A stretch of DNA of 64,000 nucleotides, from positions 75,745 to 139,744 of the forward strand of contig CABUWV010000006.1 in NCBI GenBank assembly GCA_902495355.1. Reading direction: 5' to 3'. How positions within the stretch are numbered: the first letter of the stretch is position 1; every line of letters starts with the position of its first letter. The notes under the pieces were generated by a model. That model did no database searches, was not told where the DNA came from, and worked only from the letters and a program-made list of their open reading frames with translations. Positions 15,729-22,983 of this stretch are shown here, one piece after another. Both the position numbers and the translations under genes were made by a program. The stretch comes from an uncultured Collinsella sp. (GTDB lineage: Bacteria > Actinomycetota > Coriobacteriia > Coriobacteriales > Coriobacteriaceae).

Positions 15729-17477
15729 ATGGCGAACGACAGCAAGACATGGCGGTGCGGAAAGTACGAGCTCAGCTTTGACCGTCCGCGCATCATGGGC
15801 GTCCTCAACGTGACGCCCGATTCGTTTAGCGATGGCGGGGAGCACTTCGACCCCGATGCCGCCATCGAGTACGGCCTGGCGATGCTCGACGCCGGCGCCG
15901 ACATCATCGACGTGGGCGGTGAGTCCACGCGTCCCGGCTTTACCCCGGTCAACCCCGACGAGGAGGCTCGCCGCGTGCTGCCCGTGGTGCGCGCGCTGGC
16001 CAAGGAGGGCGCCATCGTCTCGATCGACACGCGTCATGTGGCGGTTGCCAAGGCGGCCGTGCGCTGCGGCGCCTCGATCGTCAACGACGTGACCGGCTTC
16101 ACCGATCCCAAGATGGTTGAGTTCGTTAAGACGAGCACCTGCGGCGTCATCGTAATGCACGCCGGCGAGGTCGCCGCACCCGCACGCACGCACGCGACGG
16201 TGCAGCTCGATACCTCGGCTGCGGCGTTTGTTGCCGAGAAGGCACGCGAAGCGGCTGCCGAGGCCGCGCGCGAGGCCGAGAAGCCGGCCCGTCGCCGTCT
16301 CGGCAAGCTGCTGGGTGAGCCCAAGGTTGAGGCCAAGCTTCCGGGCGGCGTGGTGCAGCCCTCGTTGCCGTTTGGCGAACCGGAGCCCACGTCCGAGCCC
16401 GCAACCGAGCTGGGGCAGGAGACGCCGGCCGCCGAGCAGGTTGCTGCCGCCGAGACCGTCGCGCCCGCGCCCGAGGCCGCGCCCGCAGCCACCGAGGCCG
16501 CATCGGAGTCCAATGACCGCCTGGCCGCCATGATGCGCCGCAGTGCCCGCCGTGAGGAGGCCTATGTGCCCACCTCGCAGCTCCGCCGCTTTACCCTGCC
16601 CGATTCGGCGCCCATCATGCGCCGCGTCATGGGCTTTCTGTCCGACCAGGCCCGCACGCTCATCCATGCCGGCGTGTCGCGCGACCGCATCTGCATCGAT
16701 CCTGGCCCGGGCTTTGGTAAGTCGGCTAACGAGGACATCGTCATCCAGCGCGAGACTGCCAAGATGGCGTCGCTGGGCTACCCGCTCATGTGCGCCGTGT
16801 CGCGCAAGCGTTTTGTGGGCGCTATCTCGGGCGTGACCGAGGCCGCCGAGCGCGATGCCGCCACGTTTGGCGTGTGCCTGGGCGCCATCCAGGCCGGTGC
16901 CAACATCGTGCGCGTGCACGACGCCGCGGGTTTTGCGCAGTTCCTGAACGGTTACTGGGCGGTTGCCAAGCCGCAGCCGCGCCGCGCGTTTGTGGCCGTG
17001 GGCTCCAACCTGGGGCATCGCTGCGACAACATCCGCGCCGCACGCGAGATGATCGCCGAGATTCCACTCACCTGCGTGTCCAACTCCTCCAAGATTTACG
17101 AGAGCGAGCCGGCCTACGAGACGCGCCAGGACGCGTTTGCCAACGCCGTCATCGAGATCAAGACCGAGCTGGCGCCGCTGGTGCTGCTCGATGAGCTCAT
17201 GAAGATCGAGGCCGAGCTGGGGCGCGACCGCTCCAAGAAGGCCAAGGCCAACGGTCCGCGCACCATCGACCTGGACCTGCTGTGGATGGATGGCGAGACC
17301 CACGGCGGCAAAAAGCTGCGCCTGCCGCATCCTCTCATTGGCGAGCGCGACTTTGTGCTGGTGCCGCTCGAGGACCTGATGCACGACCCGGCGCGGTTCT
17401 TCCGCTACAACGGTGTCGAGGTCAAGGAGTCCGAGGACCGCGTGGGCCATATCGTGGGCGAATTGGGGCGTATGTAG
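15729..17477 (+). CDS. folP: Fused dihydropteroate synthase - HPPK (FolP-FolK)
   Basis: A 582-aa fusion of two consecutive folate enzymes. Residues ~15-415 are dihydropteroate synthase (MGVLNVTPDSFSDGG, GGESTRPGF, SIDTRH, IVNDVTGF, DPGPGFGKS). From ~420 to the end lies 6-hydroxymethyl-7,8-dihydropterin pyrophosphokinase (FVAVGSNLGHR, ESEPAYETR, GPRTIDLDLL, LPHPLIGERDFVLVPL). The synthase is interrupted by about 145 residues rich in Ala, Glu and Pro (nt ~16160-16600), just after IVMHAGE, where the family normally has the short MHMxG loop. AGGAGG lies 6 nt before the chosen ATG. The gene directly abuts the next ORF. Confidence 0.93.
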   Translation: MANDSKTWRCGKYELSFDRPRIMGVLNVTPDSFSDGGEHFDPDAAIEYGLAMLDAGADIIDVGGESTRPGFTPVNPDEEARRVLPVVRALAKEGAIVSIDTRHVAVAKAAVRCGASIVNDVTGFTDPKMVEFVKTSTCGVIVMHAGEVAAPARTHATVQLDTSAAAFVAEKAREAAAEAAREAEKPARRRLGKLLGEPKVEAKLPGGVVQPSLPFGEPEPTSEPATELGQETPAAEQVAAAETVAPAPEAAPAATEAASESNDRLAAMMRRSARREEAYVPTSQLRRFTLPDSAPIMRRVMGFLSDQARTLIHAGVSRDRICIDPGPGFGKSANEDIVIQRETAKMASLGYPLMCAVSRKRFVGAISGVTEAAERDAATFGVCLGAIQAGANIVRVHDAAGFAQFLNGYWAVAKPQPRRAFVAVGSNLGHRCDNIRAAREMIAEIPLTCVSNSSKIYESEPAYETRQDAFANAVIEIKTELAPLVLLDELMKIEAELGRDRSKKAKANGPRTIDLDLLWMDGETHGGKKLRLPHPLIGERDFVLVPLEDLMHDPARFFRYNGVEVKESEDRVGHIVGELGRM

Positions 17478-18179
17478 ATGATCGAGATGAATGCTGTTGT
17501 CGCCGGCACCGAGCTCGACGCGGCGCGCGACGCGGGCCGCGAGGGCGTGTCCGCGGGCTGGTGCGCGTGGAGCGCGGGCGATGCTTCGCTGACGTTTTCG
17601 CTGGTTGTGCGCCCCGATGTGAACATGCATGCCTTCCACGGCCTGCCGTTTGTGGCCGCGATGGGCATGATGGACGCGCTCGTGGGCACGGCATCGACGC
17701 CGGGGTTGGGCCTTGCCGGTAAGGTGGGTATCCAGTGGCCGAGCGACATTGTGTGCGGCGCGCCCGCATTTGAGACGTCGTTCGCGCGCGTTACCGTGAA
17801 CGGCGGTGCCGGTGCCGCGGGCATGTTCGGTGCCGTGACGGTGGATATTGAGCTTTCGGCGTTGAGCGAGCTCGGTGTGGATGCGGCCGACGAAGCGCTG
17901 GTCGAGGAGTTGGCCGCCGCCGTGCTGACCCGTGTGGACACCTGGGCGGTTGTTGCCAACACGCCGCAGGGCGCTGCCGGTCCGCTGGCTCCCGTGCTGG
18001 GCGAGTACTTCGACATGGTGCCGCTGCTGGGCCGCCAAGTTGCGGCGGTGTCGCCCAACGGCTTGCCGCTTGCGGTCGGTGTGTTTGCGGGCCTGGACAT
18101 CTGGGGTCGTGCGACCATCAAGACCGATGCCGGCGAGCAAGAGTTTCCGCCCGAGGCTGTACGAATTCGCGGACTGTAG
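17478..18179 (+). CDS. Biotin-protein-ligase-like (BirA/LplA-fold) protein, possibly inactive
   Basis: A 233-aa protein starting immediately after the folP-folK stop. The central GKVGIQWPSDIVCG matches the BirA KWPNDI motif. The C-terminus (LLGRQVAAV ... GVFAGLDIWGRATI ... AVRIRGL) matches the small C-terminal beta-barrel of biotin ligases. However, the N-terminal biotinyl-AMP loop (GRGRxGRxW) is absent: the sequence runs from a SAGWCAWSAG segment directly to LTFSLVVRPD. The conserved Lys of KWPND is Gln here. It may have lost ligase activity or act on another ligand. Translational coupling to the folate fusion is likely. Confidence 0.65.
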   Translation: MIEMNAVVAGTELDAARDAGREGVSAGWCAWSAGDASLTFSLVVRPDVNMHAFHGLPFVAAMGMMDALVGTASTPGLGLAGKVGIQWPSDIVCGAPAFETSFARVTVNGGAGAAGMFGAVTVDIELSALSELGVDAADEALVEELAAAVLTRVDTWAVVANTPQGAAGPLAPVLGEYFDMVPLLGRQVAAVSPNGLPLAVGVFAGLDIWGRATIKTDAGEQEFPPEAVRIRGL

Positions 18180-18218
18180 CGCGAGGCGCCAGCGCTCAAA
18201 GACAACGATGACAACAAG

Positions 18219-18247
18219 ACCCTCCTCGGCCTGTGCCGGGGAGGGTT
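18219..18247 (+). terminator. Probable intrinsic terminator
   Basis: ACCCTCC ... GGC ctgt GCC ... GGAGGGTTT stem-loop about 40 bp after the BirA-like gene. The T-run is short. Confidence 0.6.
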
Positions 18248-18324
18248 TCGCCTATCTGGGGAATAGGCTTGGCGAGCATTTGCGGGGACTGTGGCATCGG
18301 GCGTGCTTGACTTAAGCCCCTGCT

Positions 18325-19098
18325 CTATCCCAGCTCCTGCATGCGGCGGTAGATTTCGCAGATACCCTTGATGGTGAGCTGTCCGTCGACCACGTCGAAG
18401 GCGTCGGTCGAATCGGCGACGATGCTGGCGAGACCGCCCGTGGCGATAACGGTGGCGTCCTCGCGGCCCAGCTCGCGCTTCATGCGCGCGACTAGGCCCT
18501 CAGCCATTGCGGCGGCGCCCGTTACGGCGCCGACCTTGATGCACTCCTCGGTATCGCGGCCGATGGCGTGCTCGGGCGCCTCGAGCGGAACGCTGGCGAG
18601 CTTGGCGGCTCGGGCGGCGAGCGCGTCCATCGAAATGCGGATGCCCGGCGCAATCGCTCCACCAATGTAATAACCGTCCTCATCGATGACGTCGATATTG
18701 GTCGCGGTGCCAAAGTCCACCACGATTGCCGGCGCGCCGTAGAAAGTTTCGGCCGCAACGGCGTTAGCGACGCGGTCGGCACCTACGGCCTGGGGACGCG
18801 CCGCGCGCAGCTTGGTCACCGCGGCCGTCTGCGGTCCGATGACGATGGCGTCTGCGGCAATGCGGTCGGCCACGGCGTGCCATTCGCGCGAGAGCTGCGG
18901 CACCACGCCCGCAAAGGCGATCGCGTCGACCGCGTCGAGCGAAAGGCCGTACATCTTAAAGAAACCCATCAGGCGCACATGGATCTCGTCGGCGGTATAA
19001 GAGCGGTCGGTGGGCATGCGCCACGACTGCACCAGCTCGTCTCCGTCAAACAGGCCCATGGCCGTCTGCGTATTTCCCATATCGATAGCGAGCAGCAT
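18325..19098 (-). CDS. coaX: Type III pantothenate kinase
   Basis: First step of coenzyme A synthesis; type III enzymes use an ASKHA fold. 257 aa. Motifs: AIDMGNTQTAMG (phosphate-binding, residues ~4-15), GADRVANAVAA, IVVDFGTATNIDVID and GGAIAPGIRISMDAL. The ATG at 19098 is preferred because the ASKHA motif begins immediately after it and GGGAG lies upstream; an alternative Met is seven codons earlier. It is convergent with the BirA-like gene and divergent from tRNA-fMet. Confidence 0.95.
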   Translation of the reverse strand: MLLAIDMGNTQTAMGLFDGDELVQSWRMPTDRSYTADEIHVRLMGFFKMYGLSLDAVDAIAFAGVVPQLSREWHAVADRIAADAIVIGPQTAAVTKLRAARPQAVGADRVANAVAAETFYGAPAIVVDFGTATNIDVIDEDGYYIGGAIAPGIRISMDALAARAAKLASVPLEAPEHAIGRDTEECIKVGAVTGAAAMAEGLVARMKRELGREDATVIATGGLASIVADSTDAFDVVDGQLTIKGICEIYRRMQELG

Positions 19099-19235
19099 GT
19101 CTACTCCCGGTGTTGGCATAAAAGGACGCGCACCATTGTATACGTGCCGTCGACGGCGCTCGGCTGCGATTCGTTTACGGTGATAGGGGCTGAGGGGTTT
19201 TAAATATGAAGGAATTATGCTCTACGAGATTTTCC

Positions 19236-19264
19236 TTGCCGTTTACCGAACTCCCGTGTAATAT
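19236..19264 (+). promoter_or_regulatory. Promoter of tRNA-fMet
   Basis: TTGCCG (-35) and TAATAT (-10) separated by exactly 17 bp, about 31 bp before the mature tRNA 5' end. Confidence 0.7.
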
Positions 19265-19295
19265 TCTTTCTTGCGCACATGAGGCGCCCAGACAT

Positions 19296-19372
19296 TGCGG
19301 GGTGGAGCAGTCTGGTAGCTCGCCGGGCTCATAACCCGGAGGTCGTAGGTTCAAATCCTGCCCCCGCGACCA
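19296..19372 (+). tRNA. tRNA-fMet (initiator, anticodon CAT)
   Basis: A 77-nt cloverleaf with encoded CCA. The anticodon loop is CTCATAA, and the anticodon stem has the three consecutive G:C pairs (GGG/CCC) that mark initiator tRNAs. The T arm is GTAGG-TTCAAAT-CCTGC. The acceptor stem is TGCGGGG / CCCCGCG, so position 1:72 is a U.G wobble rather than the C.A mismatch of E. coli; it still lacks a Watson-Crick pair. Confidence 0.95.
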
Positions 19373-19382
19373 AGAACTTGCA

Positions 19383-19411
19383 GCTCGTCGGCCTAGCCGG
19401 CGAGCTTTTTT
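19383..19411 (+). terminator. Intrinsic terminator of tRNA-fMet
   Basis: GCTCGTCGGC / GCCGGCGAGC stem with loop CTA followed by TTTTTT, 10 nt after the tRNA. Confidence 0.92.
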
Positions 19412-19461
19412 GTTATTTCGGGACCGTGTTTTCGGTTCAATTCTCGGCCTCTCAATCAAAG

Positions 19462-19518
19462 ATCTCGATCTGTAACATCTAGACCCGATTTGGGCGGCTA
19501 GGTGTTACAGATCGAGAT
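19462..19518. repeat. Palindromic repeat E1 (TCTCGATCTGTAACA)
   Basis: A 57-bp unit with 16-bp perfect arms ATCTCGATCTGTAACA / TGTTACAGATCGAGAT and a 25-bp variable centre. It is the first of three copies in the gap 19373-19820, which holds no gene beyond the terminator and these repeats. Confidence 0.85.
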
Positions 19519-19543
19519 ATACCGGTGGGTTGGGTCGTGTTTG

Positions 19544-19598
19544 TCTAAATCTGTAACACGAGGGACGGATTTTGCCGAGTTGTTGTTATAGATTGAGA
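19544..19598. repeat. Palindromic repeat E2 (diverged)
   Basis: Arms TCTAAATCTGTAACA / TGTTATAGATTGAGA. A diverged copy of the E unit with an independent centre. Confidence 0.7.
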
Positions 19599-19621
19599 TT
19601 TTCTAGCAGGCGGGTTTGGTT

Positions 19622-19680
19622 TGTCTCGATCTGTAACAGTAAGACCCAGTTTTGCCGCGTAACTGTTACAGATCGAGACA
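19622..19680. repeat. Palindromic repeat E3
   Basis: Perfect 17-bp arms TGTCTCGATCTGTAACA / TGTTACAGATCGAGACA. The copies at 56631, 57973 and 58054 belong to the same family. Confidence 0.85.
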
Positions 19681-19820
19681 AACTGACGGGCCGTCCCGTC
19701 CCATCCACCTGCTGCCACCTGATATTCGCCGATTTCCGTTGTGCCGCCGTGCCCCCATGCCATATCCTCTAGACAACTACGCGGCAACATCGCCGCCGCG
19801 CCTACAAGAGAGGAATGTTC

Positions 19821-21851
19821 ATGACCACACCTGCATCCAAGCTGCTCCAGCCCATTACGGTTGGCCCCCTTGAGCTCAAGAACCGCATTATGTTCCCGCC
19901 GCTGACCACCGGCTACGAGGAGCGCGATGGCTCCATTGGCGAGCGCAGCCTGGCTTTTTACGAGCGCTTGGCCCGTGGCGGCGTGAGCTACATCGTCATC
20001 GGCGACGTTGCTCCCGTCATGACCGCAAGCCCCACGCCCAAGCTGGCGACCGACGCCCAAATCCCCACGTTTAAGGCCCTGGCCGATGCCGTCCACAAGC
20101 ACGGCGCCAAGGTCGCGCTGCAGCTGTTCCACCCCGAGTACGACGTGCCCGGCGTCGGCCGCATGGTCATGGGATCCATGGCCGCCGCCAAGGCCGCGCA
20201 GGAGGCCAAGGCCGCCGGCGACGAGGAGACCTTTGCCGCCAAGATGGCCGAGTCCAACGAGATCCGCAACCAGGCCTACGCCAAGCTGCACCACGACATG
20301 CAGCACTTTGTGAACGAGGCGAGTGTGGAGCAGCTCACCCAGATCAAGGAGGCCATCGCTGCCTCGGCCGCCCGCGCGCAGCAGGCCGGGATCGACGCCA
20401 TCGAGGTCCACGGCGACCGTCTGGTGGGTTCGCTGTGCTCGGCCATCCTCAACCAGCGCACCGACGAGTACGGTGGCTCGTTCGAGAACCGCGTCCGCTA
20501 CGCGCTCGAGGTCGTCGCCGCCATTAAGGAAGCCGCGCCGCAGCTGATGGTGGAGTACAAGCTCCCCGTGATCATGGAGAACCCCGACGGTACGCCGCGC
20601 GGCAAGGGCGGCCTGCAGCCCGACGAGGCCTGCGAGTTCGCCAAGCTGCTCGAGGGTGCGGGCATCGACATGATCCAGGTTGCACAGGCCAACCACACTG
20701 GCAACATGGGCGATACCATTCCGCCCATGGGCGCCATGCCCTACAACTGGACGCTGCCGGTGGCCGAGCGCGTCAAGGCCCTGGTCTCCGTGCCGGTGGC
20801 AACCGTCGGCCGTGTTGTCTCGGTCGAGGCCGGCGAGAAGATTCTGGAAGACGGCGCCGCCGACATTATCGCCTACGGCCGCTCGCTCATGTGCGACCCC
20901 GACATTGCACTGAAGGCCGCCACGGGTGAGCCCATCCGCGAGTGCCTCAACTGCAACAAGGGTTGCGTCGATGCGATTCAAAACCGCAAGTACATTTCGT
21001 GCGTGCTCAATGCCGAGAACGGCGACGAGGCGACCATCGCCATCAAGCCGGGCGAGGGCGACAAGAAGATCGCCGTGGTGGGCGGCGGCATCGCCGGCCT
21101 GGAGGCCGCGCGCGTGGCGGCCAAGCGCGGCTACGACGTGACCGTCTACGAGGCGAGCGATCACTTGGGCGGTCAGATTGTGCTGGCGGCCGCGCCTCCG
21201 CGCAAGGACGAGATCATGCGCTCGGTCGAGTACTACGAGAAGATTCTGCCCGGCCTGGGTGTGAAGGTTGAGCTCAACCATGCCGCTACGGCAGAGGACC
21301 TCAACGCAGCCGACGCCGCGATTGTGGCCGTGGGCGCGCACGACGTGATCATCCCCGTTCCGGGTGCCGATTCGGACAAGGTCGTCTCGAGCTGGGACGT
21401 GCTGGCCGGCAAGGTGGAGCTCAGCGGCCGCGTCGCCGTCATTGGCGGTGGCCTGGTGGGCACCGAGACTGCCGAGTACCTGCTGCAGCACGGCTGCGAG
21501 GTGGCGATCGTGGAGATGCTCGACAAGATTGCCGCGGGCGAGTCCGAGACCATTCTGCCGCTGATTATGAGCGACTTTGCAGAGCACAACGTGGAGCAGC
21601 ATGTTAAGACCCGCCTGACCGCCATTACCGACGAGGGCGTGGAGGCCATTCGCACCACCGAGGACGGCGCCGAGGAGCCGGTGAAGATCGCCTGCGATTA
21701 CGTGGTGATGGCCGTGGGCTCTAAGGCCAATGCGTTTGACCTGGATGGCGTGACGGTGCCCGTGACCTGCGTGGGCGACTGCTCGGGCGAGCGCACCGCC
21801 GACATTGCGAGCGCCATTCGCACGGCATATCACGCGGCCAACGAGCTGTAG
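19821..21851 (+). CDS. NADH:flavin oxidoreductase / 2,4-dienoyl-CoA reductase-like enzyme
   Basis: A 676-aa iron-sulfur flavoenzyme of the FadH/BaiCD family. Residues ~1-370 form an Old Yellow Enzyme FMN barrel (KNRIMFPPLTTGY at the N-terminus, HGDRLVGSLCS, RTDEYGGSFENRVRYALEV). A 4Fe-4S cluster motif follows (CLNCNKGC then C after 11). The C-terminal half has FAD and NAD(P) Rossmann motifs (KIAVVGGGIAGLEAARVA, RVAVIGGGLVGTETAEYL). The ATG at 19821 has AGAGGA 6 nt upstream. Gut Actinobacteria carry many such enzymes acting on enoates, dienoyl-CoAs or steroids; the substrate is not evident. Confidence 0.9.
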   Translation: MTTPASKLLQPITVGPLELKNRIMFPPLTTGYEERDGSIGERSLAFYERLARGGVSYIVIGDVAPVMTASPTPKLATDAQIPTFKALADAVHKHGAKVALQLFHPEYDVPGVGRMVMGSMAAAKAAQEAKAAGDEETFAAKMAESNEIRNQAYAKLHHDMQHFVNEASVEQLTQIKEAIAASAARAQQAGIDAIEVHGDRLVGSLCSAILNQRTDEYGGSFENRVRYALEVVAAIKEAAPQLMVEYKLPVIMENPDGTPRGKGGLQPDEACEFAKLLEGAGIDMIQVAQANHTGNMGDTIPPMGAMPYNWTLPVAERVKALVSVPVATVGRVVSVEAGEKILEDGAADIIAYGRSLMCDPDIALKAATGEPIRECLNCNKGCVDAIQNRKYISCVLNAENGDEATIAIKPGEGDKKIAVVGGGIAGLEAARVAAKRGYDVTVYEASDHLGGQIVLAAAPPRKDEIMRSVEYYEKILPGLGVKVELNHAATAEDLNAADAAIVAVGAHDVIIPVPGADSDKVVSSWDVLAGKVELSGRVAVIGGGLVGTETAEYLLQHGCEVAIVEMLDKIAAGESETILPLIMSDFAEHNVEQHVKTRLTAITDEGVEAIRTTEDGAEEPVKIACDYVVMAVGSKANAFDLDGVTVPVTCVGDCSGERTADIASAIRTAYHAANEL

Positions 21852-21926
21852 TTGAACATCGCGGCCAGGCGGGGCGGTAGCACGGATCCGTCTCGCCCGG
21901 CTGTGTCCCGTCGGGTGTCAACCGGT

Positions 21927-21966
21927 GCGGGGCCTGCAAGCGCAGCAGGTCCCGCCCTTTTTGTTT
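21927..21966 (+). terminator. Intrinsic terminator after the flavoenzyme gene
   Basis: GCGGGGCCTGC / GCAGGTCCCGC stem (one G.T pair), then CCTTTTTGTTTTG. Confidence 0.85.
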
Positions 21967-22222
21967 TGCTCCGGTGGATGGCAATGCGCGGTAATCATGA
22001 GGAGTGAGGACGTCTACTGCCTCGCAGATCACTCAAAATTATTGGGGGAGGGGTTAATAACTATATCCTCTACACCAAAGGACATAAAAGAGATGTCAAT
22101 TTTGTTGACAAGCGAATGACGATTAGCTGCGAGTCAGCTACCAGCGTAAATAATCGATAAAGAAATGTCGTAATTTGGTGCCAAATGCCCAGATAACGCC
22201 GCGTCTATTTTAATTAACTGCT

Positions 22223-22251
22223 TTGAGCAAACAGTAAAATGCTACTATCTA
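22223..22251 (+). promoter_or_regulatory. Candidate promoter of the HTH gene
   Basis: TTGAGC (-35), 17-bp spacer, TATCTA (-10), about 50 bp upstream of the start. It sits in an A+T-rich stretch (22030-22290) unlike the surrounding DNA. The rest of the 21967-22301 gap shows no gene. Confidence 0.5.
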
Positions 22252-22301
22252 ACTTGCACGTAAGAAAGCAGATTAACGGTTAAGGCTAAGAAGTGGCAGG
22301 T

Positions 22302-22697
22302 ATGTCGGAAGCAACTAGGACTCGCACGCATGCGCCCGAGGTTAGACAGCGCGCCGTCGAGATCCTCCAAGAGGGGGTCGGTCATCGCGCCCTCGCCGCG
22401 GAGCTTGGCATTCCCCAGGCCACGGCTCGTCAGTGGGCCCGCGCGTATGCCGTGGGCGGTGCCGACGCCGTTCTCAATGCCGGTTCGCATCATCACACCT
22501 ATTCGTACGACGTAAAGCTCGCTGTGGTTAAGGACCGTCTGGAAAGCGGCTTGACGGTTCGCGAGGCCATGATCAAGCACAAGATTCCCAGCGAGTCTTC
22601 GGTCAAGGCTTGGTGCCGTCAGTACCGCGAGAGCGGTGAGTCCGCACTGGTCGATAAGCCGCGCGGTCGCAAGCCGCGCGTTAAAAAGGCGGAATAG
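22302..22697 (+). CDS. Orphan helix-turn-helix protein related to IS3-type OrfA
   Basis: A 131-aa basic protein with two HTH repeats. The first is RQRAVEILQEGVGHRALAAE and following LGIPQATARQW. The second is VREAMIKHKIPSESSVKAWCRQY. This layout resembles OrfA of the IS3/IS150 group, but no OrfB integrase and no IS ends follow; a terminator comes right after the gene. The C-terminus is Arg/Lys-rich (PRGRKPRVKK). It may be a domesticated transposase HTH acting as a regulator. A GTG at 22293 is an alternative start. It lies upstream of the hydrogenase operon, but nothing shows that it controls it. Confidence 0.75.
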   Translation: MSEATRTRTHAPEVRQRAVEILQEGVGHRALAAELGIPQATARQWARAYAVGGADAVLNAGSHHHTYSYDVKLAVVKDRLESGLTVREAMIKHKIPSESSVKAWCRQYRESGESALVDKPRGRKPRVKKAE

Positions 22698-22709
22698 CAA
22701 ACGGGATGG

Positions 22710-22733
22710 TGCGCCCACAGGGGCGCATTTTTC
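22710..22733 (+). terminator. Intrinsic terminator of the HTH gene
   Basis: TGCGCCC acag GGGCGCA stem followed by TTTTTCTT. Confidence 0.9.
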
Positions 22734-22983
22734 TTGCCGCGCCAACTTTTTGGACCGGCGCGAGCCTGTCGGGACATCCTCCAAAGTGGCCAATAAACTG
22801 CGCGCAGTGGCCCGCGCGCCTGTCGCTGCGATAGGGGGAGCGTCGCCTCTCTGCTCCAAAGCGGACGTGCCCTTGCCCCGTACGCCTAAAACTCCCCAGT
22901 TGACCGAAAACCCGCCGCCGCTACTCCTCAATTGAGCTATAACGTTAAACAATTGCAGCGTTTTTGCATGGGGGAGTGATGGT

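Noticed and set aside
15630..18140. 836-codon antisense open frame opposite folP-folK
   Set aside because: It is the complement of a well-supported gene with all folate motifs. Its translation is Arg/His/Gly-rich with no recognisable domain. Other long antisense frames (e.g. 19545-21833, 41843-44404) are rejected for the same reason.
19462..19680. Regularly spaced repeats resembling a short CRISPR array
   Set aside because: Each unit is itself a palindrome with a variable centre, spacing is uneven, and no cas genes are present. They fit a dispersed palindromic repeat family.
21925..22119. Possible small gene in the gap after the flavoenzyme
   Set aside because: It would read through the terminator hairpin, has no ribosome binding site and no recognisable protein features.
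22293..22983. Complete IS3-family insertion sequence around the HTH gene
   Set aside because: No OrfB integrase, no terminal inverted repeats and a proper terminator right after the gene.
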